Of a stretch of DNA of 22,654 nt, positions 6,892 through 14,320 are shown piece by piece. Every line of letters begins with the position of its first letter. Positions within the stretch are counted from its first letter, which is position 1. The notes under the pieces are model-generated. The model was not told the origin of the DNA. It ran no database searches and saw only the letters and a list, made by a program, of their open reading frames with translations. The stretch lies in assembly GCA_019510535.1 (NCBI GenBank), contig JAEKKE010000159.1:1-22654 (forward strand), read 5' to 3'. The translations under genes and the position numbers were made by a program. Source of the stretch: Acidobacteriota bacterium (GTDB lineage: Bacteria; Acidobacteriota; Terriglobia; Terriglobales; Acidobacteriaceae).

Positions 6892-7215
6892 ATGCCGAAT
6901 ATTCAGCGCAACGATACGGTGATCGTGATCGCCGGTAAGAGCAAGGGCAAGAAGGGCCGCGTTCTGCGTGTCATCTCCGAGAACAATCGCGTTCTGGTTG
7001 AGGGCGTAGGCCTGGTGAAGAAGCACGTTCGCCCCAATCCGCAGCGCAACATCAAGGGCGGTATCGCCGAGCAGGAAGCTCCCATCCACATCAGCAACGT
7101 GATGCTGCTGGATGGCCAGGGCAACCCGACTCGCGTTGGTTTTCGCGTGGTTGATGGTAAGCGGGAGCGCTTCGCCAAGACGACCGGTGAGACGCTGGCT
7201 GGCAAGAAGAAGTAA
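6892..7215 (+). CDS. rplX: 50S ribosomal protein L24
   Basis: The 107-residue product has a KOW motif (NDTVIVIAGKSKGKKGRVLRV, about 6-26) and the GVGLVKKHVRPNPQ segment with GGIAEQEAPIHISNVML typical of L24. L24 starts 50S assembly on 23S rRNA domain I and projects near the tunnel exit. AAGGAG at 6880-6885 sets the ATG at 6892. The end AGKKK resembles the ends of L3 and S13 here. The upstream gap is unusually long. Confidence 0.98.
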   Translation: MPNIQRNDTVIVIAGKSKGKKGRVLRVISENNRVLVEGVGLVKKHVRPNPQRNIKGGIAEQEAPIHISNVMLLDGQGNPTRVGFRVVDGKRERFAKTTGETLAGKKK

Positions 7216-7306
7216 GAACGGTAACTGATTTTAGGATCACCCCACGCAACGGTATACGGATTCTGAATGGAGTCCACTCCGGGACCGTGAGAAAGAGAAG
7301 AGCACA

Positions 7307-7855
7307 ATGGCAGCACGCCTTAAAGAGAAGTACACCAAAGAGCTGAAGCCGGCAGTTCAGAAGGACCTCGGAATCACGAACGTGATGGCCGTGCCGAAGC
7401 TCGAGAAGATTGTCATCAACATGGGCCTGGGTGAGGCTACCCAGAACTCGAAGATCATGGATCCTCTGGTCTCTGATCTGGCGCAGATCACCGGTCAGAA
7501 GCCGGTTCTGACCAAGGCGAAGAAGTCGATCGCAGCCTTCAAGGTCCGTGAGGGCCAGGCAATCGGCGCGATGGTTACGCTGCGTGGCGACTCTATGTAC
7601 GAGTTCCTGGATCGTCTGATCACCATCGCTCTGCCCCGTGTTCGCGACTTCAAGGGTGTTTCGCCGAAGAGCTTTGACGGCCGCGGCAACTACACGCTCG
7701 GTCTTCGCGACCAGTTGATCTTCCCGGAGATCGACTACTCCAAGGTGGAGCGTCTGAAGGGTATGAACGTCACTATCGTGACGACGGCCCAGGATGACCA
7801 CGGCGCGCGTACGCTGCTCAAGCACTTCGGCATGCCCTTCCGCCAGGGCAACTAA
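7307..7855 (+). CDS. rplE: 50S ribosomal protein L5
   Basis: The 182-residue product matches L5: NVMAVPKLEKIVINMGLGEA, ITGQKPVLTKAKKSIAAFKVREG, and a GLRDQLIFPEIDYSKVERLKGMNVTIV-like C-terminal half. L5 binds 5S rRNA with L18 in the central protuberance. A 91-nt gap precedes it; it holds only a weak stem (GGATTC/GAGTCC, 7259-7276, one G-U). GAGAAAGAGAAGAG is the probable ribosome-binding region. In E. coli S8 represses the spc operon by binding near the rplE start; I could not identify that site by eye. Confidence 0.98.
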   Translation: MAARLKEKYTKELKPAVQKDLGITNVMAVPKLEKIVINMGLGEATQNSKIMDPLVSDLAQITGQKPVLTKAKKSIAAFKVREGQAIGAMVTLRGDSMYEFLDRLITIALPRVRDFKGVSPKSFDGRGNYTLGLRDQLIFPEIDYSKVERLKGMNVTIVTTAQDDHGARTLLKHFGMPFRQGN

Positions 7856-7877
7856 GGGAAGGGATTAGGAAAAGACT

Positions 7878-8063
7878 ATGTCAACGACTGCAAAGGCTGT
7901 AAAAGACGCTCGTAAGCCCAAGTTCAAGTGCCGTAAGCACAACCGCTGCAAGCTGTGCGGACGCCCCCGTGCGTTCCTGCGCAAGTTCGGCATCTGCCGT
8001 CTGTGCTTCCGTGCTCTGGCGCTGAAGGGTGAGATCCCAGGCGTCGTCAAGTCGAGCTGGTAA
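7878..8063 (+). CDS. rpsZ: 30S ribosomal protein S14, short zinc-binding type
   Basis: The 61-residue product is the short (C+, type Z) form of S14. Zinc ligands are visible as Cys24, Cys27, Cys40 and Cys43 (CKLC and CRLC), and the C-terminus ends GEIPGVVKSSW, the usual S14 ending. S14 is in the 30S head near S3 and S10. This form depends on zinc, and many genomes keep a zinc-free paralogue elsewhere under Zur control; none lies in this window. It starts 22 nt after rplE. Some databases name it rpsN. Confidence 0.97.
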   Translation: MSTTAKAVKDARKPKFKCRKHNRCKLCGRPRAFLRKFGICRLCFRALALKGEIPGVVKSSW

Positions 8064-8155
8064 AGCCGGCGTCCCGACGGGCGCTTCCTGTGAGCGCGTA
8101 ACGAAATTCGGCGGCCGGTGTAACAGCCGCAGCCGCCATAACATCTCCGCTGGTT

Positions 8156-8177
8156 CTCCTGGTATGAAGACCGGGAG
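8156..8177 (+). other. Hairpin in rpsZ-rpsH gap
   Basis: CTCCTGGT (8156-8163) pairs with ACCGGGAG (8170-8177) over ATGAAG, eight pairs with one G-U. The 138-nt gap also has a weaker GGCGGC/GCCGCC pairing around 8110-8137. No U-tract; the AAGGAGAAACG leader of rpsH follows. Confidence 0.45.
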
Positions 8178-8201
8178 CGAACGGGGGATGAAGGAGAAAC
8201 G

Positions 8202-8600
8202 ATGAACCTGACTGATCCGGTAGCAGACTTCCTGACACGTATCCGCAATGCGATCCGCGCTCGCCACCAGAAGCTGGATGTTCCCGCTTCGAAGCTGAAG
8301 GCAGAGATTGCCCGCATTCTGAAGGAAGAAGGCTACATCGCCAATTACAAGACCTCTGACGAAGAGGGCAGAACTGTTCTGCGCGTGTACCTGAAGTACG
8401 GCGCGAACAATGAGGCTGCAATTCAGAACCTGGAGCGCGTCTCCCGTCCCGGTTGCCGCGTGTATGTTGGCCGCGACGAGATCCGCCGTGTTCAGGGCGG
8501 CCTGGGCATCTCGATCATCACGACCCCCAAGGGCCTAATGACCGGTCGCCAGGCGCGCAAAGAAGGCGTCGGCGGCGAACTCCTCTGCAACGTCTGGTAG
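8202..8600 (+). CDS. rpsH: 30S ribosomal protein S8
   Basis: The 132-residue product shows the S8 start MNLTDPVADFLTRIRNAI, the ILKEEGYIANYK segment, and the C-terminal GLGISIITTPKGLMTGRQARKEGVGGELLCNVW pattern. S8 binds helix 21 of 16S rRNA and in enterobacteria represses the spc operon. AAGGAG about 8 nt upstream supports the ATG at 8202. It stands alone between two gaps (138 and 178 nt), unlike the tight E. coli arrangement. Confidence 0.98.
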   Translation: MNLTDPVADFLTRIRNAIRARHQKLDVPASKLKAEIARILKEEGYIANYKTSDEEGRTVLRVYLKYGANNEAAIQNLERVSRPGCRVYVGRDEIRRVQGGLGISIITTPKGLMTGRQARKEGVGGELLCNVW

Positions 8601-8659
8601 TGCTGCGCGCACGGCGGGAGGGCGCTTCGCGTCAGCCCTGCTCGGGTAAGAGGTTTGGG

Positions 8660-8676
8660 CCAGTGCTTTGCACTGG
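8660..8676 (+). other. First hairpin in rpsH-rplF gap
   Basis: CCAGTGC (8660-8666) pairs perfectly with GCACTGG (8670-8676), loop TTT. An AGGGC/GCCCT pairing lies just upstream (about 8618-8638). No U-tract. Confidence 0.5.
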
Positions 8677-8724
8677 AGGAAGTTTGATGTAGAGGTGGCG
8701 ATGAGCTGCCTGGCTGCAGTGGAA

Positions 8725-8748
8725 CGAGTGGATGAAGAAAGCCACTCG
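8725..8748 (+). other. Second hairpin in rpsH-rplF gap
   Basis: CGAGTGG (8725-8731) pairs perfectly with CCACTCG (8742-8748), loop of 10 nt. The rplF start is 31 nt downstream, with AAAGGA between. Confidence 0.5.
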
Positions 8749-8778
8749 GGACTCGCAAGCCGATAAAGGATTGAGTCA

Positions 8779-9318
8779 ATGTCACGTATTGGAAAGAAGC
8801 CGATCGCTCTCGCATCGAGCGTGAAGTACAAGGTGAACGGCAATGTTGTCGAAGTGACCGGCCCGAAGGGAACGGTCAATGCGCTTCTCCCGACCGGTAT
8901 CAAGCTGGTGGAGAAGGATGGTCACCTTCTGGCTGAGCGCGAGAACGATTCCCAGGCTGCCATTCACGGTCTGGCGCGCGCTCTGGTTTTCAACGCCGTT
9001 GAGGGCGTGACCAAGGGCTGGACGAAGGAGCTGGACATCGTCGGCATCGGTTACCGTGCCGAGATGAAGGGCAAGAACGTGGTGGTGTTCACTCTGGGGT
9101 ACTCGCATCCGATCGAGTTCCCGCTGCCTACGGGCATCGAAGTGGCCATCGATCCGAAGCAGACACACCTGACGGTCACCGGTATCGACCGGCAGAAGGT
9201 CGGCCAGGTAGCGGCGGATATGCGCTCTCTGCGTAAGCCGGATCCGTACAAGAACAAGGGCGTCCGTTACACGGGCGAGAAGCTGAAGAAGAAGGTCGGT
9301 AAGACCGGCGCTAAGTAA
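8779..9318 (+). CDS. rplF: 50S ribosomal protein L6
   Basis: The 179-residue product is L6: MSRIGKKPIALASSVKYKV at the N-terminus, GPKGTVNALLP, then the second domain with GIGYRAEMKGKNVVVFTLGYSHPIEF-like sequence and the hallmark IDRQKVGQVAADMRSLRKPDPYKNKGVRY. L6 lies near the sarcin-ricin loop and factor-binding site. An AAAGGATTGAGTCA leader precedes the ATG. The KKKVGKTGAK end is ordinary. Confidence 0.98.
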   Translation: MSRIGKKPIALASSVKYKVNGNVVEVTGPKGTVNALLPTGIKLVEKDGHLLAERENDSQAAIHGLARALVFNAVEGVTKGWTKELDIVGIGYRAEMKGKNVVVFTLGYSHPIEFPLPTGIEVAIDPKQTHLTVTGIDRQKVGQVAADMRSLRKPDPYKNKGVRYTGEKLKKKVGKTGAK

Positions 9319-9325
9319 ACCGAAC

Positions 9326-9344
9326 GGGGGCGCAGGGCGCCTCC
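9326..9344 (+). other. Hairpin in rplF-rplR gap
   Basis: GGGGGCGC (9326-9333) pairs with GCGCCTCC (9337-9344) over a 3-nt loop, eight pairs with one G-U, within a 44-nt gap. The AGGAGAGAGACG leader of rplR follows. No U-tract. Confidence 0.5.
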
Positions 9345-9362
9345 GCTACTAGGAGAGAGACG

Positions 9363-9728
9363 ATGATTCAACAGAGACAGCGCAATGTAATCCGCAAGCG
9401 GGTTCACACCCGTATCCGTGAGAAGCTCTCGGGTACGACCGAGCGTCCGCGCCTGAACGTGTACCGTTCGCTGGACCACATCTATACCCAGCTCATTGAC
9501 GATTCCAATGGTGTGACGATTGCTTCGGCATCGACTGTGGCCAAGAAGGGCGAGTCGAAGAAGAACGGCGGCAATATCGATGCGGCCAAGGCAGTCGGCA
9601 AGCTGATCGCCGAGCGCGCCAAGGAGAAGGGCGTCAAGAAGGTGGTCTTCGACCGTGGCGGTTATCTCTATCACGGACGCATCAAGGCCCTTGCCGATGC
9701 CGCTCGCGAAGCGGGACTCGAGTTCTAA
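9363..9728 (+). CDS. rplR: 50S ribosomal protein L18
   Basis: The 121-residue product has the L18 layout: a basic N-terminal arm with RKRVHTRIREKLSGTTERPRLNVYRS, then YTQLIDDSNGVTIASAST, and the C-terminal VVFDRGGYLYHGRIKALADAAREAGLEF signature. L18 binds 5S rRNA with L5. AGGAGAGAGACG immediately before the ATG is a strong ribosome-binding site. Length is normal and nothing is odd. Confidence 0.98.
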   Translation: MIQQRQRNVIRKRVHTRIREKLSGTTERPRLNVYRSLDHIYTQLIDDSNGVTIASASTVAKKGESKKNGGNIDAAKAVGKLIAERAKEKGVKKVVFDRGGYLYHGRIKALADAAREAGLEF

Positions 9729-9771
9729 ACGATTTAGGGCTCATGTGCCCGGAAGGAATTGAAGGAAACCA

Positions 9772-10281
9772 ATGGCAACTCTGAAGAAGAAGATTGATGC
9801 CAATAAGCTGAACCTGAAGGATCAGGTCGTCGCGATCAACCGCGTGACCAAGGTCGTCAAGGGTGGTAAGAACATGTCCTTCGCCGCGCTTGTGGTTGTG
9901 GGCGATCCCGCCGAGGGCGTGGTTGGCTTCGGCTCGGGTAAGGCAAAGGAAGTTCCGCAGGCGATCCGCAAGGGAATCGAGTCGGCCAAGAAGAACCTGG
10001 TAAAGGTGAACCTGACCGAGACGACGATTCCTCACCAGGTGCTGGGCCGTTTCGGTTCGGGCCAGGTGCTGCTAAAGCCGGCTCCCGAAGGTACGGGCGT
10101 CATCGCTGGTGGCGCGGTGCGCGCGGTTATGACCTCGGCCGGTGTGCAGAATGTTCTGACCAAGTCACTGGGTACCGCCAATCCGCACAACGTGGTCAAG
10201 GCGACGTTTGCTGCCCTGACGCAGCTGCGTGACAAGAAGGAAGTGGCCGCCCTTCGTGGCAAGGCTGTTGAGGAGCTCTAA
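9772..10281 (+). CDS. rpsE: 30S ribosomal protein S5
   Basis: The 169-residue product carries the N-terminal double-stranded-RNA-binding-like domain (LKDQVVAINRVTKVVKGGKN, then FAALVVVGD) and the C-terminal half with LLKPAPEGTGVIAGGAVRAVM, both diagnostic of S5. S5 affects decoding fidelity and lies at the mRNA entry site; spectinomycin resistance changes map to its N-terminal loop. AAGGAAACC precedes the ATG. The 43-nt gap before it holds only a 4-bp GGGC/GCCC stem. The stop is 3 nt before rpmD. Confidence 0.98.
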   Translation: MATLKKKIDANKLNLKDQVVAINRVTKVVKGGKNMSFAALVVVGDPAEGVVGFGSGKAKEVPQAIRKGIESAKKNLVKVNLTETTIPHQVLGRFGSGQVLLKPAPEGTGVIAGGAVRAVMTSAGVQNVLTKSLGTANPHNVVKATFAALTQLRDKKEVAALRGKAVEEL

Positions 10282-10284
10282 ATC

Positions 10285-10467
10285 ATGGCAAAGACCATCA
10301 AAATCCAGTACTACCGTTCTAAGATCGCCACGCCTGTGAAGCACAAGCTGGTCGTCAAGGGCCTGGGCTTTACGCGCCTGAACCAGATCGTGGAGCGCGA
10401 GGATACCCCCTCGATCCGCGGCATGGTGAAAGCGATTCCGCACCTGGTCCGTATCGTCGAAGAGTAG
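10285..10467 (+). CDS. rpmD: 50S ribosomal protein L30
   Basis: The 60-residue product has the short bacterial L30 form: IKIQYYRSKIATPVKHK, then the GLGFTRLNQIVEREDTPSIRGMV segment, ending at IPHLVRIVEE. L30 lies on the 50S surface near domain II. It starts 3 nt after the rpsE stop, with its ribosome-binding sequence inside the rpsE end (GAGGAGCTC), indicating coupling. The gene is absent from some phyla, so its presence is mildly informative. Confidence 0.97.
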   Translation: MAKTIKIQYYRSKIATPVKHKLVVKGLGFTRLNQIVEREDTPSIRGMVKAIPHLVRIVEE

Positions 10468-10477
10468 TTCAGGCCAA

Positions 10478-10563
10478 GCGCGTTTCACGCGCAAACCATG
10501 GGCGATGTAGAATCAGTGCATCGCCCACAAACATATGCGAGTCGGGAAGAGGGAACCCTCTTC
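10478..10563 (+). promoter_or_regulatory. Triple hairpin cluster in rpmD-rplO gap
   Basis: Three perfect stems lie in series: GCGCGT/ACGCGC (10478-10483 with 10487-10492), TGGGCGATG/CATCGCCCA (10499-10507 with 10519-10527) and GAAGAGG/CCTCTTC (10546-10552 with 10557-10563). They fill most of a 118-nt gap; the last ends 13 nt before the GAGG of rplO. No U-tract follows any of them. Confidence 0.6.
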
Positions 10564-10585
10564 ACCGGCGTTGAGCGAGGAAATA

Positions 10586-11029
10586 ATGGCAAAGAATCTT
10601 TCGAATCTCCGTGCGCCAAAGGGCGCCAACAGCAACAAGAAGCGTGTCGGCCGCGGTATGGGCTCGGGTATGGGTAAGACCTCGACCCGTGGTCATAAGG
10701 GCCAGGGTTCGCGCTCGGGCTCACGCACGATGCGCGGCTTTGAGGGCGGCCAGATGCCGCTGCACCGCCGTCTTCCGAAGCGCGGCTTCACCAACATCTT
10801 CCGTACCGAGTACACGGTTCTGGGTCTGGATACGATCGCTTCTCTGAATGAGAGCGAACTGACGATCGAGAAGCTACAGGCCCTGGGCGTGGCGAAGAAG
10901 AACGCTCTGGTGAAGGTGCTGGCAAATGGCGAGATCACCACTGCCGTTACCGTGCATGCTCATAAGTTCTCCAAGGCTGCTCAGGAGAAGATTGAGAAGG
11001 CCGGCGGTAAGGCTGTCGTTCTCGGCTAA
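10586..11029 (+). CDS. rplO: 50S ribosomal protein L15
   Basis: The ATG at 10586 (MAKNLSNLRAPKGAN) is chosen over the in-frame ATG at 10535. The latter lies between two intergenic hairpins and adds 17 unrelated residues, while GAGG (10577-10580) precedes 10586. The 147-residue product shows the L15 glycine-rich basic region (RVGRGMGSGMGKTSTRGHKG, then QGSRSG) and the RRLPKRGFTNIF motif. L15 is a late 50S assembly protein. A terminator-like hairpin follows its stop. Confidence 0.96.
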   Translation: MAKNLSNLRAPKGANSNKKRVGRGMGSGMGKTSTRGHKGQGSRSGSRTMRGFEGGQMPLHRRLPKRGFTNIFRTEYTVLGLDTIASLNESELTIEKLQALGVAKKNALVKVLANGEITTAVTVHAHKFSKAAQEKIEKAGGKAVVLG

Positions 11030-11037
11030 TGGTTAGG

Positions 11038-11074
11038 GGCCCGGCCATGGCGCCGGGCCTTGTTCTCTTCGTTT
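11038..11074 (+). terminator. Attenuator-like hairpin between rplO and secY
   Basis: GGCCCGGC (11038-11045) pairs perfectly with GCCGGGCC (11052-11059), loop CATGGC. It is followed by the T-rich TTGTTCTCTTCGTTT. This looks like an intrinsic terminator with an imperfect U-tract, inside the operon, 8 nt after the rplO stop. It may reduce secY-adk-map transcription relative to the ribosomal genes. Confidence 0.5.
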
Positions 11075-11104
11075 CACCCGAAGTTCTCGAGGCCTCACTC
11101 TCAG

Positions 11105-12502
11105 ATGCTGGATAAGTTCCTCAACATCTTCCGTATTCCCGACCTGCGCAAGCGCGTTATGTTCACGCTTGGCCTGTTGGCGGTCTATCGCCTGGGTGCA
11201 CATATCCCAACGCCGGGTATCAATGCCGATCTGCTGCAGCAGTACTTCCAGCAGAATTCGGGTTCCGCGCTGGGTCTGGTTGACTTGTTTTCCGGCGGCA
11301 ACCTGCGCAAGCTGACGATCTTTGCCCTAGGCATCATGCCGTATATCACCGCCTCCATCATCTTCCAGCTGCTGACGGTTATTTATGAGCCGTTGGCCAA
11401 GCTGCAGAAGGAAGGCGAGATTGGCCGTCGCAAGATCACGCAGTGGACCCGCTACCTTACAGTTCTTCTGGCCATCGTGCAGTCGTTCTTTATCGGCCTG
11501 ACACTGACCAGCACGCAGACCGGAGCTCCGATGGTGACCATCGGCAAGTGGTCGTTTATTGCGATGGCGGTGTTGACGCTGACTACCGGTACAGCCTTCA
11601 TCATGTGGCTGGGCGAGCAGATTACCGATCGCGGTATCGGCAACGGTATGTCGCTGCTGATCTTTACGGGTATCGTCGTCGGCCTGCCGCGCGGTATCCA
11701 GGATCTGTGGGAGAAGGCTACGACTCGTGCTTGGGGCGCCTTCACTCCAATCGCACTGTTGATCCTCGTTGCCGGCATGATCGCTGTGGTCGCGTTTATT
11801 GTCTGGGTTGAGCGCTCTGAGCGCCGCATCCCGGTACAGTATGCGAAGCGTATCGTGGGACGCCGCCTGATGGGTGGACAGTCAACCCACCTGCCGCTGA
11901 AGGTAAACTCCGGCGGCGTAATGCCGGTCATCTTCGCCAGCTCGATCCTCTCGGCGCCGTTGCTCTTCGCGAACGCAGCCTGGGTGCAGAACACCAAGTT
12001 CCTGCGCATTCTGACCGAAGGTCTGAAGCCGGGCGAACCGTGGTACGAGATTCTGTTCTTCGCGGCGATTATCTTCTTCGCTTACTTCTACATCTCGATC
12101 GTCTTCCGTCCGGATGACATCGCGGACAACATGCGGAAGTACGGCGGCTTTATTCCCGGTATCCGTCCGGGCCGCCGCACCAGCGACTATCTGAACGACA
12201 TCCTGACCCGCATTACGTTGGTCGGCGCGCTGTACCTGATCATCATCACCATCATTCCTCAGTTCCTGATCTCGGGTATCCACCTGAATCACCTGTGGCT
12301 GGTGGGCACCCTGTTCGACAAGCTGCCGACCTGGGTTACCAACGGTATGGGCGTACAGTTCTACTTCGGTGGAACCTCGCTGCTGATCGTGGTGGGTGTG
12401 GCGATGGACACGGTGAACCAGATCGAGTCGCAACTGATCATGCGTCACTACGATGGCTTTACGCCGAAGAGTGGCCGTATCCGCGGTCGCCGGAGCTGGT
12501 AA
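11105..12502 (+). CDS. secY: Protein translocase subunit SecY
   Basis: SecY is the pore-forming membrane subunit of the SecYEG channel. From the ATG at 11105 (MLDKFLNIFRIPDLRKRVMF) it has 465 residues and about ten hydrophobic segments. Family sequences are visible: GIMPYITASIIFQLL, the cytoplasmic loop ERRIPVQYAKR with GGQSTHLPLKVN, and NMRKYGGFIPGIRPG. The in-frame TTG at 11060 is rejected because it falls at the end of a terminator-like hairpin. A GAGG at 11089-11092 is a distant ribosome-binding candidate (12-nt spacing), so initiation may be weak. adk follows after 5 nt. Confidence 0.96.
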   Translation: MLDKFLNIFRIPDLRKRVMFTLGLLAVYRLGAHIPTPGINADLLQQYFQQNSGSALGLVDLFSGGNLRKLTIFALGIMPYITASIIFQLLTVIYEPLAKLQKEGEIGRRKITQWTRYLTVLLAIVQSFFIGLTLTSTQTGAPMVTIGKWSFIAMAVLTLTTGTAFIMWLGEQITDRGIGNGMSLLIFTGIVVGLPRGIQDLWEKATTRAWGAFTPIALLILVAGMIAVVAFIVWVERSERRIPVQYAKRIVGRRLMGGQSTHLPLKVNSGGVMPVIFASSILSAPLLFANAAWVQNTKFLRILTEGLKPGEPWYEILFFAAIIFFAYFYISIVFRPDDIADNMRKYGGFIPGIRPGRRTSDYLNDILTRITLVGALYLIIITIIPQFLISGIHLNHLWLVGTLFDKLPTWVTNGMGVQFYFGGTSLLIVVGVAMDTVNQIESQLIMRHYDGFTPKSGRIRGRRSW

Positions 12503-12507
12503 CGGGA

Positions 12508-13218
12508 ATGGAATGCGTAACCTCTCCGGGACAGCCGGAATTCATCTCCGGTCCGGTTCTGCTGTTAGGTGCGCCAGGAGTTGGTAAGGGAACCCAGGCC
12601 CAGATTCTGATGCAGGCCTGGGGCGTCCCCCAGATTTCAACCGGCGATATCATCCGGGCCAACATTAAAGGCGGTTCGGAGATGGGGAAAGAGTTCCAGA
12701 AGCTCGTCTCCGCTGGGCATCTGGTGCCGGACGACCTGGTCAACCAGATGGTGGCTGAGCGGCTGGAACAGCCGGACACCGCACGGGGGTATCTGCTGGA
12801 CGGTTTCCCCCGGACCCTGCCCCAGGCGGAGTGGCTGGATGGGCACCTGGGGAAGAACCTGTCGGGGCTCCCCGTCGTTGCCGTGAGTATCGAAGTTGGG
12901 TATACTCAACTACTGGGCCGCATTACGGGCAGAAGGACTTGCCCGGTATGTCAAACCATCTATAACGTTCATTTCAATCCGCCGAAGGTGGAGGGGAAGT
13001 GCGATAAGGAAGGCGCGGCTCTCGAACAGCGGGCAGACGACACGGAAGAAAAGTTCGCCGAACGCATGCGAGTGTTCGACGCGCAGACGGCGCCGGTGAT
13101 CGAGCACTACCGCGCTCTCGGACGATTTGAGGCAGTAGACGGTGATCACCTGGTTGAGGTGGTTACTGAAAAGATTGTGGCTGCGTTGATGCGGCTAAGA
13201 GGAAACGAAGGGCAGTAA
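12508..13218 (+). CDS. adk: Adenylate kinase
   Basis: It interconverts ATP + AMP and 2 ADP in the cytoplasm. From the ATG at 12508 it has 236 residues; an open frame runs upstream to 12295 but only inside secY. Seen: P-loop GAPGVGKGT (21-29), the AMP-site STGDIIR (44-50), DGFPRT (98-103) and a long LID domain. LID Cys145, Cys148 and Cys165 are three zinc ligands. The fourth position, usually Cys or Asp, is Glu168. An N-terminal extension of about 14 residues precedes the first strand. It lies 5 nt after secY, as in Gram-positive spc operons. Confidence 0.96.
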   Translation: MECVTSPGQPEFISGPVLLLGAPGVGKGTQAQILMQAWGVPQISTGDIIRANIKGGSEMGKEFQKLVSAGHLVPDDLVNQMVAERLEQPDTARGYLLDGFPRTLPQAEWLDGHLGKNLSGLPVVAVSIEVGYTQLLGRITGRRTCPVCQTIYNVHFNPPKVEGKCDKEGAALEQRADDTEEKFAERMRVFDAQTAPVIEHYRALGRFEAVDGDHLVEVVTEKIVAALMRLRGNEGQ

Positions 13219-13229
13219 GCGGATCGACA

Positions 13230-13979
13230 ATGGCCATCATGATCAAAACGCCGCAGGAGATTGAAAAGATGCGGCAGGCGGGAATTATCCTCCGCCAGGT
13301 ACATGAAGCGATTCGTCAGGCGGTAAAGCCGGGCGCCACTACGATGGATCTTGAGCGCGTGGCGGAAGCGAAGATCGCCGAGTTTGGCGCTAAGCCGGCC
13401 TTCAAGGGGTATCACGATTATCCGTGGTGCTTGTGCACGTCGGTGAACGAGGAAGTCGTGCATGGAATGCCGTCCACAAAGACGGTGCTGAAGGACGGCG
13501 ATATCGTCAGCGTCGACTGTGGCGTGATCCTCGAAGGGTATTACTCCGATGCGGCTGAAACTTACCCGGTAGGGAAGCTTTCACCGGCCGCCCGGAAGCT
13601 GTTGGATGTGACGAAGGCTTCTCTGGAGCAGGCAATCCAGGAGGCTCAGGTCGGGGCAACGCTAGGCGATATCGGCGCTGCTGTGCAGGAGATGTGTGAG
13701 GCGTCGGGATACGGCGTCGTACGAGATTTTGTGGGACACGGCATCGGCAGAAACATGCACGAAGAGCCGCAGGTTCCGAACTACGGCAAGCGCGGCAAGG
13801 GAACTAAGCTGCGGGCCGGAATGGTTCTGGCGATTGAACCAATGATCAACGCCGGGACCCATGAGGTGAAGGTGCTGAAAGACGGTTGGACCGCAGTGAC
13901 CGTCGACGGCAGCCTGAGCGCGCATTTTGAGCACACGGTAGCCATTACAGACAATGGCCCCCTGGTGCTGACTCGGTAA
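13230..13979 (+). CDS. map: Methionine aminopeptidase, type I
   Basis: It removes the N-terminal Met from nascent proteins with small second residues. The 249-residue product has all expected active-site residues: His79, the metal ligands Asp96, Asp107, His170, Glu203 and Glu234, in contexts VSVDCG, YYSDAAETY, FVGHGIGR, AIEPMIN and HFEHTVAIT. The start at 13230 is used; the ATG at 13239 (MIKTPQEIEKMR) is an equally sensible start. It lies 11 nt after adk. No strong Shine-Dalgarno is visible, suggesting dependence on coupling. Confidence 0.96.
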   Translation: MAIMIKTPQEIEKMRQAGIILRQVHEAIRQAVKPGATTMDLERVAEAKIAEFGAKPAFKGYHDYPWCLCTSVNEEVVHGMPSTKTVLKDGDIVSVDCGVILEGYYSDAAETYPVGKLSPAARKLLDVTKASLEQAIQEAQVGATLGDIGAAVQEMCEASGYGVVRDFVGHGIGRNMHEEPQVPNYGKRGKGTKLRAGMVLAIEPMINAGTHEVKVLKDGWTAVTVDGSLSAHFEHTVAITDNGPLVLTR

Positions 13980-14010
13980 GAAAGTTTTGGGGCTAGTAGA
14001 GCCCAGGCAG

Positions 14011-14029
14011 GTCAGAGGTAGGCTCTGAC
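14011..14029 (+). other. Hairpin in map-infA gap
   Basis: GTCAGAG (14011-14017) pairs perfectly with CTCTGAC (14023-14029), loop GTAGG. It sits 11 nt before the AGGAGA that serves infA. No U-tract. Confidence 0.5.
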
Positions 14030-14050
14030 AGTAGTTGCAAAGGAGACGGT

Positions 14051-14269
14051 TTGTCGAAGGAAGACGCGATTGAAGTAATGGCAGTGGTCCTTGAGACCCT
14101 GCCGAATGCCATGTTCAAGGTCGAGCTGGAGAATAAGCACCAGGTGCTGGCCCATGTCTCGGGTCGCATGCGCAAGAACTTCATCCGCATCCTCCCAGGC
14201 GACCGCGTAGCGGTAGAGCTGAGCCCGTATGATCTGACCCGCGGGCGTATCGTTTACCGGTACAAGTAG
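14051..14269 (+). CDS. infA: Translation initiation factor IF-1 (TTG start)
   Basis: The 72-residue product matches IF-1 from end to end: SKEDAIEV, VLETLPNAMFKVELEN, HVSGRMRKNFIRILPGDRV and VELSPYDLTRGRIVYR. IF-1 is an OB-fold protein occupying the 30S A site during initiation. The family N-terminus (MSKED) places the start at TTG 14051, five nt after AGGAG (14041-14045); the first in-frame ATG is well inside the domain. A non-AUG start on an initiation factor gene is notable. It opens the infA-rpmJ-alpha segment, 71 nt after map. Confidence 0.96.
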   Translation: MSKEDAIEVMAVVLETLPNAMFKVELENKHQVLAHVSGRMRKNFIRILPGDRVAVELSPYDLTRGRIVYRYK

Positions 14270-14320
14270 CAGAAAACAGTTGCCGGGAACGGTGGCTGAG
14301 AAACAGAACTGAGGGAAGTA

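Noticed and set aside
12295..12507. N-terminal extension of adk inside secY
   Set aside because: The extra 71 codons overlap conserved SecY sequence in another frame and lack homology to adenylate kinase.
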